A stretch of DNA of 64,000 nt from Pithys albifrons albifrons (taxonomy: Eukaryota > Chordata > Aves > Passeriformes > Thamnophilidae), in contig NC_092462.1 in the NCBI RefSeq assembly GCF_047495875.1, forward strand, positions 39,965,669 to 40,029,668. Reading direction: 5' to 3'. The notes under the pieces were generated by a model, which saw only the letters and a list, made by a program, of their open reading frames with translations, did not search any database and was not told the DNA's origin. The translations under genes were made by a program, and so were the position numbers. The first letter of the stretch is position 1, and every line of letters begins with the position of its first letter. Positions 37,901 to 50,110 of this stretch are shown piece by piece.

Positions 37901-40900
37901 TGCTACTTTGTAAGAACTTAAACACAGTTTTACATTCAATGCTGGATCTGTTTTAATCAGACACAGAAAAAAATATTGTATATTTTCTATTACATTCACA
38001 TAGCTAGCAGATAAAATTGTTGTTTCTTTTTCTTGGCTGGTAGTAAAGTTTTTTGAAAAATAAATTGCAGGTGAAATGTATCAACCTTCTTAACCCTGGT
38101 CTCATTAGCAGATGCAAATATAAAGACTCAAGGAAACAATGTTATGATACAAAGAAACATTTTACACCATTGCCAAAAATATACAAAACAGAAATTGAAT
38201 GAAAGAATAATCTTCAAGCACATTAAAAATGTCTAGGTTTGGTGTAGATTATTGAGCAAGGACTCTTCATAACACATAATTTGAAGATTGTTTAGATTTC
38301 AATAACTAAATTAGCGTTTGGTCAGAATGTCCATAATTTCAGTTCTAATTTGTCTCCTTGGCTTAGCCAAAATTGTTTGGAAACCTCTAGGAGGACTCAT
38401 TATCCCCTGCACTACACATATAACCTCTTAATACTTTCTTCACTGTCAAAAGGAGATGTCTGCAAATAGTCAATGCAGTGTCACTAGCCCCAAGCAGAAT
38501 CTTAACTGATTGTTGCTATTCTCCTAATTTGTGTTTTGCTGAGTAGGAGATGCTAAAGGTTTTGGTTAGTTGGGTTCATGCTTAGATAGCACATTGCTGT
38601 CTGCTCTTAGCCGTTTACAGCAGATAATATAGTCCCTGTAACCACAGGTTCATTGTAATCCACTGACTAAAGGCCCTCTTCCCCCACAGCTCAATTCCCT
38701 GCATACCTGTAGGACAATATGCCTCTGGTAATATTTCCTGCATGTTGCCACTTTGGAGAAATATTCCCACTATCTAAGGAACTGTGTGTTCACCATGTGT
38801 TTCAAAATTTCTGTATTTTTCTTGTATGTTGGAGTTCTCAGATCCTTGGTTAAACTCAGAATCTGTTTATGAGGAGGGGAAGTCTGTCTTAAGTATAAAA
38901 ATAAAACCAACAATTTATGGTTAACATAATAGAAATCTTAACAGCATACTTCAGAAATGATCACTAGTCTATATCTAATTATTACAGCAATGATAATGCA
39001 GTTAGAATGATAATGCAGTTAGACTATTTATGTATAGAAAAGGTTGCAATATTTTCAATAATACAATTGAAATTGTAACACATACACTTAGTTTCCCTTA
39101 TCCTTGTGTCGCCCTTCCACTTCTCCCTTGGGTAGGAAGGTCAGTGGTTTCATGCTGGAGTTGCTGGTGAAGTGGTCTTAGGACAAGTCAGCACCTGCAG
39201 ACCTTTGCTGGGAAGAATGTGATGTTCTTGCTAATTACTTATTCTCTTATTTTTTTCTCTTTCAACTTGGGGTCATTTATATATATTTGCTAGCATGCAA
39301 AGGTATTACTCTTCCTTCACTGGTACACAGATTCAGATTACAATCAATTTTACTAAATATGGTGTCTTTTATGTATGTTAGACACTATTTCTTTGTTCTC
39401 TTTGATGCCGAAGGGGGTTTTGATTTTTCATTTGTATAGATTTTAGGAACACAGTAGCTGTAGCAAATGTAGATTTAATGTGCTAGAATTCTGGCAGCCT
39501 AAGTTCATTGTTTATATATCTTAACTCCTACCACAGATTAGTAGCTCAAATTCTTTTAGATGCTTAGGCTCTCTTCAAGGTAGAAAAGCTGAAGACTATC
39601 AGAAAGGCCTGCAGAACAAGACCAAACATAAGCCAACAACCTTGAGTCTAAGAATACTGGAAAAACTCCAAAAGCCCATGGAAGAGGAGCTGCTGAAGAC
39701 AGAGGATCTCAATGACGCCCCAGACCAGATTCCTGGGGATGGTACTGGGGCTGGACTGAAAAATGTGTAAAGTTGGGTGGGCAATATTATAAAAAACATG
39801 GAAATCAGTGTTTGGGGTTACACAGAGATGTCATCATGTATTCCTAAAAGCCCTAAGCCTGGACATTAAAGAATGTACCTTTTTATCTTATCCCACATTA
39901 ACTTGGCTCGGAGTCCTGTTTTTGGTCTCTCTCACGGCATCATCTTTCTCATCCCCAGAACCAGTTATGTCCAGATCCATTTGGTTCTGCTGTTCTTTTG
40001 TTTTCTTCATGGTCTAGGGAGTCCAGTGATCTCCAGTGTCATACCTATGTCCATCTCCTATCATCCAATGCCTTTATTAGAACACGCCATATCCTCAGTC
40101 TTTTCAAGGCTTCCAAGACAATACATCCCTTCACTACACCACTTTGTGTGGTAAACTTCTCATTTTACCTATAACAATCTTTAGTTGCTTCTATCTATAT
40201 AAAACTGGCTGTTTCAAACACATCTGAACAAAAGTAAAAAAAATTAAAAATTGACACCTGGTCAAAAAGAAATTGCTGTTACAACTAAGCAAAGTAAAAT
40301 GAAATTGTGGACAGGTCAAAAGAAGCTCAGATAGAGCAAGTCTGGTGAAAAAGTCCTTCCCTTCTCAGTATTTCCTTGTTTATTATCCTCCACCCTGGTC
40401 TTCTGTAAAGATGGATTAAAAGTAAGTTTGCAATCTCTGCAAAAGACTTTGATTCTGCACCAAGGGGAATCCCAAAGGACATTTTTTATTTTCCCTCTCT
40501 CCTTCTTGTAGAAGAAATAAATAAAATAGCTCCCAAAAACGAGAGCCCATGCTGCAGAGCTGTTCTACCCTACCCTACCATTAAGTATGCATGACAACTG
40601 GTAAGTCTTCAGGTTCTGCTCAGAATAGCAAATAACACCAGCCTAACCTCTTATAAACTTGTAAACACACTCTTCTCTAGTTTTTTTACCAGTTATTGTA
40701 ACATGTACTACAATATTAAATAATATAGGGAGAGTGGAAAAATAATCTCTGAAGCAAGTCTAAATTTGTTTACTTGTTTATGATGCATCATATCACAGCA
40801 ATTGAACACACTGGACATTTTAATATGTTTAATATCCAAATTTGTCTACTACTTTACCAGTTAATTTTCCCACCTTTATTCATCTTTCGAATTTTAATGA

Positions 40901-43900
40901 ACACCTGAAGATGGATGTGACATTTTCATACCCCAGTACTTTTTTTCCTTAATATATATCAAGATCAAAACAGTATTAAAAGAATGTCTGAATTACAGGA
41001 ATGATTGTATCAATCTTTGGAACAATGTAAAATTAGTCTCCAAGCCTAGATAATAATATGGTACTTCAAATAAATAAGCATTAAAAAATAATATATTTGA
41101 CAATGAGCATTATAATTATTTTGTTGAAGTTATGGTTTGAAAGTTAAAAGTAGCGATATTAATAAATATCATATATTATTACTTATATGTAAAAAAAGGT
41201 TCCCTTCTTTTTTGTGTGAATGCAACATTTAGGAATAGGGATACTTAAATGTTGCTAATCTCAGAGTCATGTGATCTAAAACATGATTACTGGCATGAAA
41301 CCAGGTTTTAAAGCCAAAATTCATGGCAAACTCTCGTCGAAAGAATTTTAGTACGATCTATAAAAAACCTAACTATTTTATTGTTTCTTCTATCTTGTTT
41401 ACAGTAAAGGTCAAGTAAATTGCACAGACTTATCTGTATTTGCAGTAGATGCGATTGTTAAGAGCTATTCAGCATATGAATGAATTGTTAACAAATTCAC
41501 TTGCAAGTTCAGTTACCAGCAAAGCCATTTTATATATCTGGACAGCCACACTGTTCTGCTCAAGTTTTCTTACTTGTATGATCTGACCATTTCTCAGTTT
41601 TTCAATACTTCATCAGTAGATCAGTCAAGAATTAAAGAGAACGATTTGACAAGTTTTATACTTATACTCTTACAATTGAGTATTGTTAACTTTAGTCTTA
41701 CAATAAGTGTTTTAGTCAACTAATTTGAAACATTTGGGGAGGCCTGCTACATTGCATTTGGACTTGTAAGTAAGGGAGTCTACTTTGCAGATACTTTGGC
41801 ACTTAAAAATAAGATGCGTTTTTGTCTTTTTCAACTGATTTACAGCATAAAATAGACCTCATCCTATAATAGTAAATATTTTTAGTCCAAAAAACTTTAT
41901 TTTAGAAATATACAAGCAAAAATGAAAAAGAGTTTTAGGAAAACTGCTGAAGAAGAATTCTTCTATTTGTTTGTGGTTCATGACTAAATCACTTCAAATG
42001 TTTCTAATTCTGTATCTGTTTTCGCTTAAGGAAACAAGGCCATAGTGTATTTCAGTGGTGCATGGAGAAAACGGAATATTAGTGACAGGAAATTGAGTAT
42101 AGCATTATGAACAGCTCTTTTGGCTGATCAAAAAGTTTCTTTTTTTTCATTATTACAGTGAAACAAGGGATACAAATTGAATTTTAGATGCACAGATTTT
42201 TCTTTTAAATTCATGTTCTGTAAAGAAAAGGGTCCAGTGATAGTGGCTGATACAATGGACCAATGTCCCTAGAATATGCTGGGGTAGGAACAATCTATTA
42301 AACTCTTACAGAGTGTTTGTCTTTAAAAATTAAAAGATACTATAAACCTCAAAGTTTATTTACTTTTTTCATTTTTAGCCCTGATCCCTAGTTCTGGGAA
42401 AACCATGGAATCCAGGGCATTTTGTGAGCAGCAGCAAGCAATAGGACAGGTGAGTGGGATGAAGTTTGACAAGAGGAAGAGACTATAAATGCATGGTCAA
42501 CCACCTCCTAATTCTCTTAGTTCATCTCTGTAACCTGCTAATTCTCCTTCCTGAAAATTTCAATACACCCTTGAAAACTCTTATCTTGCTGAAGTGCATA
42601 TTTAATGCAGTTATGACACACAAACAGTTAGTTTAAACTAAGTGAAAATCCATCACAATTAAACATTTGCAAATTGTTTTTAACTCCAGAAAGATTTAAA
42701 AGCAACATTTGTAAGGTGCTTAGTCTCTTGCTGGACTCTTCAATCTTTAATATAGATTTCTTCCCTAAATACTTTTGGGTTCATTAATAGGTAGATTTTT
42801 TTCCTGTATACTTTTTATGTTGTTTACATTACTTTTCACTGCAGTTTAATACTGGAACCATCACATTTTATAGTCCCATAAACTTATACAAGCTATGTCA
42901 ATTTTTAGCATAATATTGTTTATGGAAATTAAGATTTTCCATGATGTCAGCCTTCCAAAAAGGTCTTGTAGTGCTGCTCTCCACAGACAGTAATAATAGC
43001 CATAATATTTATTTAGCACCTTTCATCTAAGATTGGCAAATATTTTGCATGAAGTTCCAGCTCTGTGTTTGTTTTAGAGTATGCCACTGCATTTTGTCTC
43101 AGCAGGAAAATGAAAGTAAATCAGAGTATTTCTCTTGTAAATGCTCTACCCATCACAAAAATGTAGATTACACTTCACTTACTGAAATTTGGTCATCAGC
43201 AGTATCAGGCATCTTCCTTCTCTTGTTATTAAAAACCCCAGTTGGGGATGGTACTAAATACTAAACCATACTGACACACCACCCTTTACCTACTGTTCTT
43301 TTAGGACCAACAGATATTTTTTTACCAATTATTTGAGTCTTTATTTTGCTTTAAAAGAAACAGATATTTTTCTACTTTTATAAGTGGAAAGATGAATTGA
43401 AAGAATTAAGGTGATAATGCAAGTACATATCAGCAGTGAGGGAGTGTTTCAGGTAATTACACTATTCAAAATTAATAGATTTTAATTTTAATTAATTGAT
43501 CAGTGCCTTTAAAGCATGAAACATTTAACTTTAGTGTATATTTGAAAAGCATATCTTCACCTGATTTGTTAACAGTATATACAGTGGTTTGGGGTGAGGT
43601 TTTTTCTGAATATGGCAAGGAACTTGACATAACTTGATTATGAAAAAAAAATTAAAGCAAAACATATTTTATCTCCTCCTAAAATGGCTTTCTAAATTTT
43701 CTCTACTGATGGTTATTTTTTTAGTTTTTCTTCCCATCAAGTTAAAAAATATTTACTTTTCAAATATTACCAAATATCACTTTTTTTCCCACATTATGTT
43801 GGAATGCTTTGGTCAAAACAGGTCATATTTTAGCAGCTTTGATACAGTAAACATTGATGGTGTTCAGTTTTCTTAAGATATATAATTGGAAAGATACCTC

Positions 43901-44498
43901 ATGCAGTATTTCACATTTCACTTGAAAACTCAAGAGAATTTGAGAATTCACAAAATAACTCAAGTTTGTCCTGCAAGCCAAAAGCTTTAGATCTCCTGAA
44001 CATACTAAAAATGTGATTGCTGGCTTTATTTTGCAAGAATTTAATCCTCTTTTAGTGTGCAAATGGTTATGTAATGCTGAAATATCCAGAAGAAATACTT
44101 CAACCTGTTGTATTAGTAACAACCACCATGGAAATGTCACCCTTCTGTGATTTAACTCTGAATAATAGAAGCTACATTTTGTAGCATGAAAGAAAGAACT
44201 TTGATTTAAGATTGTAATTTTATGTATTTAACATAGGTGACTGACAAATAATAAAGTAATAAAATTATTACAGATGCTGTTCCAAGTGTATATAAATTTT
44301 CCTCTCCCACTTACGGTTTTATTACAAAGTTACACAGAAATTCTATGAAACATATTTTTATTGCAGAGGTATTTTGTGAATACTCAGTTTATTTCAGTTA
44401 ATCTCAGGATGGTATTGCAGGGGGGTTTAACAAAAAAGCTAAAGATATGATTTGGACTCTTATCAGTCCTTACTTGATATTTGGTATCATCCCTTCAC
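34984..44498. other. AT-rich non-coding DNA
   Basis: A long stretch without a supportable gene. The part 35,420-36,060 is less AT-rich and has open frames on + at 35567-35803 and 35746-35970, but their sequences carry no motif known to me. The open frames at 37317-37619 (100 codons), 39808-40017 and 39873-40154 on + are likewise unsupported. A 17-base direct repeat (ATGATAATGCAGTTAGA) occurs twice in tandem near 38990-39024. Confidence 0.4.
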
Positions 44499-44730
44499 TA
44501 TATTATGGAGACAGTGTCAAAGGCCTTGCTGAAGTCCAGATAGACCACATCCACAACCTTCCCCTCATCCACCAGATGGGTCACTTGATCATAAAAGGAG
44601 ATCATGTTGGTCAGACAGGACCTGCCCCTCCTAAACCCATGCTGGCTGGGTCTGATCCCTTGTCCATCCTGAAGGTGCTGCATGATTGCACTCAGGATGA
44701 TCTGTTACATAACCCTGCCAGGCACAGAGG
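44499..44730 (-). mobile_element. CR1 LINE, inverted 5' part of a rearranged copy
   Basis: This segment corresponds to the - strand RT region also seen at about 59360-59590. Reading on - it encodes QGIRPSQHGFRRGRSCL, then ISFYDQVTHLVDEGK and [14 protein letters not shown] (frame 44683-44498), which are RT fingers and motif A of a CR1 ORF2. It ends on + at CCAGGCACAGAGG, exactly where the second segment of the same element starts in the opposite direction. The frame stops right after VSII, from the same missing base as in the 58-61 kb copy. Together with the next feature it forms one insertion with a 5' inversion. Confidence 0.9.
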
Positions 44731-45188
44731 TCCAGAGAAGAGCAACAAGGCTTGTGAAAGGACTCGAGTATAAGTCCTATGGGAAGAGGCTGAGGAGCTG
44801 GCGTTGTTTAGCCTGGAGAAGGGGAGGCTCAGAGGTGACCTCATCACTGTCTAGAACTACCTGAAGGGAAGTTCTAGCCAGGTGGGGGTTGGTCTCTTCT
44901 CCCAGGCAGTCAGCAATAAGGACAAGGGGGCACGGGCTCAAGCTCTGCCAGGGGAAATTTAAGTTGGATATCAGAAAAAAATTTTTTACAGAGAGAGTAA
45001 TCAGGCATTGGAATGGTCTGCCCAGAGAAGTGGTGGATTCACCATCCCTGGAGATTAAACTGAGATTGGACATGGCACTGAGTGCCATGATATAGTAAAC
45101 AGACTGAAGTTGGACCAAGGGTTGGACTTGATGATCTCTGAGGTCTTTTCCAAACCAATTGATTCTCTGATTCTATGATGCTATGATT
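44727..45188 (+). mobile_element. CR1 LINE, 3' part of the rearranged copy
   Basis: Sense-oriented 3' end of the insertion whose 5' part is inverted just upstream. It matches the complement of about 58243-58707. It begins with GGTCCAGAGAAGAGCAACAA (RT C-terminal part, [17 protein letters not shown]), runs through [17 protein letters not shown] (frame 44889-45095) and ends in the CR1 terminus GATTCTCTGATTCTATGATG near 45161-45188. By eye it is very close to the 58-kb copy, so the insertion is young relative to the other CR1 pieces here. About 650 bases of RT lying between the two segments in an intact element are missing. Confidence 0.93.
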
Positions 45189-48100
45189 CCTGACAAAGTC
45201 TACCATGAAGATGCAATAACTGAAGTGGCATTCTTCCACATGCCTTTGTGCCTATGGACCCATAGTTCCCCAGCCTTTCCTTACCTACACTCTGTGTTCT
45301 CCATTCCACTGCCATACAAACAACTACACTTTTGACACTTCTATAATCACAAGAGTGTTTTGTAGGAACAACATTTCAAATACATATAGAAACAAAATGG
45401 GAAATCAATTTGTGCCTCTGCAAATCTACCTATTATGCTATAAGCTTTTCAATAAAGAAGTAAATCTACATTATTGTGCAGCAGTCTGAGGACATAATCC
45501 TGATAAAAGCCTCTGTTCTGTGCAGTTATAATAATTTGAGGCTATAAGAACTAAAGTTTTTCCTCTTTTACAGTGACTTTTTTTAACAATATGAATAACT
45601 GAACTTTTTTTTAAAGAAAGAAAAAAGTATTAATGCTCCTCAGATCATGGGACAGAAAGCTAGTAAGAGCAAAGTTAAATTTATGTTGTTGTTATGCATT
45701 GAACTTTTAATAGTTAAAAATTTGTTGATAAGCTTGTGTATTTTCAGTGTAATTGCTCTGTGTATTACCTTTATTTGCTCTTGTCTTATGAATGTCTATT
45801 ATAAAAATTAAGATTTACCAAAATTTAATGATCCTATAATTTAAATAGCAGCAAATTTTTCTGTAAGACTGCAGGCTACTGGGTAGACTAGCCTGCTGAC
45901 TAGTAGCCACATTTTTTGTTGAATGTCTACACACTTCATTTATTCAGGCATGAAGGAGTTCCCCTTACATTTCCTTATATTACTGTTAGGTATTAGATTT
46001 CTGAAAATCCAGCCCCTACACTGCAGTTTTATTGATTTAAGAAGTGGCATATGTTCAATCAAACCCAGAGGCTACTGTTGCTGTGTCTTCATAAAGATCT
46101 GGAAGAGAGCAGTAAGCAGCAAATACTCTGAGTAGTTCGTTGTCCATATTCTGGGTCTTTCTAGAAGAGTACTATGTATGACCTCTAGGGAAAGGAGGAC
46201 AGAGAAAGGGGATTTTTGCGTGATTGAAGCACTGTGCAGGCTATGGAGATTCTGTGTCCCCATGTATGGGTTTCCTGTGTAACCCCTACTGCAGAGAAGA
46301 GGCAGAAAAGCACTATTGCTTTCTGGGGCAATCATAGACTCAACTTTACAACTGACCATTGTCAGGCATGTGCAATCTGCAGTGCCTGTGGTTATGTTTT
46401 ATTGGTCTTATCACCAATGAACAAACAAAACTTCCATTTCTAACAGCTGTGCTCAGCTGCAGAAGAGACATCTCCTTCCAGCTCTCATTACATTTGTGCC
46501 TAAAAGTACCTGTGTAGCTTCTTCTACTGCTTAAAAAAAGTCTTTTTCTCACAACATATTTGAGGTTTAAACAATCTAAAACATTCTTCATAATATTTAA
46601 ACTTGTCATACAGCCCCTACAATTAGCCCTTTGTTTTTGCATAAGTAAAACTGTATCTTAACTAATCTATTTCAGGTGAATGTGTTAGTCTCAGGAGAAA
46701 TAGGAGAGGAAGAGCTGAAAAGCATACTGTGGAAAAAATAAATCATACCATGCCACAGTGTCATCATCCTGCTCCTCATCCATTTTTCACTATCTTCTAG
46801 TGTCATTGTAACCTTCTGTGCAAGGTTAAATGTCATGGTGTGGTTTTATCAAAATAGAAACCTTTCTCACATGTGGAAATTACTATACCATGGACTATGC
46901 CATATTTCCAGGAAAGATTTGTTACTAGACATGTTAGCACACTAAAAAAGAAGAGCTAAACAGATTTTATTTTAATTAAGATGCATCGGTGATGTCAAAC
47001 TGCATAAATATCACCACATACTCAGGGAAGAAATTGTTTCTGTCAATATCCCAGGTTTGATTTGGTTTCGTGTATGATCCTTGTATACAAATTTGTTATG
47101 TTTTAAATGACATTAAATTTAGTTTAGCAAGCCAAAAAAAAAATAAGAAATTAGATGATTTCACTTTGATTGACCCCAAAATAATATATGCAAACAACAA
47201 CATAACTGCAGGGCTGCTACAGAGGGGATGAGAGTCTCCAGGAAATGAGAATTGAAGGAGATGTTCAAAACACACAAGCAGAGTGAAGAGTTCAAAATGG
47301 CTTGCAATGTTTCCTAGCAAACAAAAGTAATAATACCAGCAAGAGCTAGGGCATGTCTCAGACATCAGTGAAAGATGCTCCTAAGCAGAGTCTTGTAAAG
47401 GATGTCATAACAGACAGCAAAATATAGGCAATAATGCCCTATTTGACATCAGGATGTTACATATTTGCATCCACACGTAGTCTTATTTCATCCCATCTCT
47501 CCCTCTGTTTTACAGGGAGTTAGGATTTTTTTGCTCACCCTTATTCACCTGCTTTCTCTTCAAAAATTTCTTCTGTAGCTCAGTACAGAAGCACATAGAT
47601 CTACAAAAGTCTTGATTTTTTAATTTAATTTCCCTGAATAGGGTGCCCTTAAGATTTTATTTTAATGAAATCCTTAATTTTTTAATGATTTCTTTTCAAT
47701 TTCTTTTCTTAGGCCAGGTTAGAATTTGATAGCAAAGTGTATTTCCAGTATAGAAACTTCCAGGATAGTTTCAAAAATGGCAAAAAGCAGTTCTTTGTTT
47801 ACTAAATCTTACATTTATACGATGCCTTTCCAGAAAGGAAAAAGCAAATAAAGCACACATTTTTTCCAAAATGTATGGTATATGCCAGTATATGGGGGTG
47901 CTGTTCTTTGGAAATTCCAAATTCTGAGATGGGACTAAAATTATCTTTTCAAAAGAGTGTTTTGTGCTTCTTCACCTATTTTCTCCACTACGGTGAAAGA
48001 GTGGAAACAGTGTTTCTCCTTCACTAGCCTCTAGCCAGTGCGGCCTTTCTCTACCTGTATTTCTGGTTACTGAGTGCTCTATTCATCCATTCTGTTATTT

Positions 48101-48689
48101 TTGTCCTTCATATATCTGTCCAGCTATTGATTTTAGCTAATACTTGCACAGATTGTTAAAACATGGAGAGTTGATTTATTTAGCTCTTTATAAAATGTTC
48201 CAGACAATGCAATGTGCACCACTTTACCTCCCAATTATACTGCAATTCAGTTGTAGTCAGCAATCAAGAGAATAACCGAAAGGGATGTTTCACTAGGAGA
48301 ATCCAGACAGCAAAATTAATACAATTTTAACACTTTTTTTTTTTCTGGATGTCCATATTCATAAAACAGTTCTTCTAAATAAAATAAAGTAGAAGCTCCA
48401 CTAAATCCAAGAACTGTTTTCTGGTGTCTAGTTTTCAAGCTTTTTTACAAATTTATTTTTTAATTTCACCTGATTAAATTTATTGATACCATTTTGCTTC
48501 TTCCTAAATCCTTTTTTTTGCCATTGGAGTTTGCAATCTTTATAAGATACAAGGTTCTCACAACCCTTTTCTGTTATTTGGCCAAGGTATGCAGAGTGGC
48601 ATTTTGCTTTTACACTTCTTCTTTCTAAAATATTGTTCCTCATCTTTTGTTCACTTTTGCTGTTCCACTTTGAAATGTATTAAATTTGC
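45189..48689. other. AT-rich non-coding DNA
   Basis: No gene or recognised repeat. The open frames 45923-46135 and 46234-46443 on +, and 46346-46642 on -, lack any domain signature and overlap one another on opposite strands, as chance frames do. Confidence 0.45.
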
Positions 48690-49530
48690 TCATTTACTCT
48701 CCTAGTAAACTGGTGGCCAGAACTGAATGCAATATTCCAGGCTTAGTTGCAGGAATACTGTGAATTATTATTATTTCCTTGCTCTTTGACACCTCCGTGT
48801 ATAAAACCCAAGAACACATCGGCCTCCCTTAATACCATATCACTCTATAGATTCATGCCCAATTTTCTGCCCATTACCGCCTCCATGGCTCTTTAACCAT
48901 TGCTGCTTTCCAGGTTTCTCTCCTACTTCATAGCTATGTTTTGTATTACGTTTCTTCATATGCTGTTAGGTAGCCTTTTTCCAAATTGAATCTCATTTTG
49001 CTCTTATGTCCTTGTTTCTAATATTGCTTTGTCCTTTCCTATTGTTTTTGTGCCATCAATGGAGTTGCAACACCTGCCAATTTAGTATTATATATGAATT
49101 TCATTAAATTGGTGTTTACTCCCACTTTCAAATTATTAATGAGGACATTCAACAAAACTCTGGACACTAGTCCCGTCAGTGCTACCAGACAGCTTCTCCA
49201 CAACTTGATGCATTGTTGTGTATCAGTATCCCTTGTTAATCTGTCTTCCATCACTTTTCAGTCCAAGTGACAGTGTCCTCATCGCTAACAACGTTTAATT
49301 AATTTTGAAAGAGAGATTTTGACAGATAATGAGAACTGATGGCTTTTTGGTGCCTCAGACAGGATTAGGGCAAAAATAGATTTTATCTATTTTCCTCTCT
49401 TTTTTTTTTGTACTAAAATTAAAATTCTATCATCAACAACAAATCCATTTCTTTTTTCCTGACAAGTTCATGCTGCTCATTCCTTATGGTTTCATTATCT
49501 TCTAGCTATTGAGTGCACATTTTTCTTCTG
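48690..49530 (-). mobile_element. very old CR1/L3-like LINE relic (RT region)
   Basis: Read on + this shows, in the right order, degraded complements of conserved CR1/L3 RT blocks. GGCCAGAACTGAATGCAATATTCCAGGC (48714-48741) corresponds to the RT C-terminal [12 protein letters not shown] region. GTGCCATCAATGGAGTTGC (49051-49069) lies near the KFADDT box. TCAAATTATTAATGAGGACATTCAACAAAACTCTGGACAC (49129-49168) corresponds to the [12 protein letters not shown] box. TTTTTTCCTGACAAGTTCATGCTGCTCATTC (49452-49482) corresponds to the QHGFRRGRSC region. No reading frame survives, so this is an ancient insertion, probably shared widely among birds or amniotes. Ends are approximate; the assignment rests on block order rather than on a search. 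Confidence 0.6.
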
Positions 49531-50008
49531 ACATTTATTCCTTTCTTAATTCAACTGGAAATTTAACCTTATGATCTGATAAGTTCAGGATTATTCACAA
49601 TTCTACTGCTTGTTTATGTTTTTTGCTAGTATTTCAGGAATTTTCTAGCTCTCTCTGAATCTGACAGCAAAATAATTAACAATCAGGCATTCTTTACCTC
49701 TATTTTCATTCCTCAAAATATATCTGTTACAATCAAATTGCCTGTTACAATATTTTCAAAGCTTCCCTTACTACTCCCTTTGTCAGTAATGTGTATGAGT
49801 TGTTTTGAAATTGCCCAGCTTAACTTTTCTTTCTTAATTGAAAAAAAACCTCCATCTATAATTTGAACCACAAAGTCCCCCCATCTGTGTACTCTGAACC
49901 CTTATTAAAAGTGATGGGACGGTGCCTTCTCCCAATCATTTTTGATTGCTTTCTCTGTAACCAGTGTTTTTAACCAGATTTCTTAGCACTTACAGTTCCC
50001 CAGGAGTA
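49531..50008. other. AT-rich DNA, possibly further LINE debris
   Basis: No clear block could be identified. It may include more of the old LINE relic, too decayed to place. Confidence 0.35.
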
Positions 50009-50110
50009 TAGATTCATGGATTGTAAAGCTACAAGGGACCATTATGATCATCTAGTCTGACCTTCTGCATAGTACATAACAGCAGTGGTTAGGAGAACTC
50101 TCAAACCACC
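50009..50110 (-). mobile_element. short old CR1-like 3' tail
   Basis: The + strand reads TAGATTCATGGATTGTAAAG, then ACAAGGGACCATTATGATCATCTAGTCTGACC. This is the complement-type layout of a CR1-family 3' end (ATTCATAGATT, GGAAGGGACC, GATCATCTAGTCTGACC) known from old amniote CR1 elements. Only about 100 bases remain. A SINE borrowing the same LINE tail would look identical. Confidence 0.55.

Noticed and set aside
44777..45118. 113-codon open frame on -
   Set aside because: Antisense shadow of the CR1 3' segment, which lies on + here.
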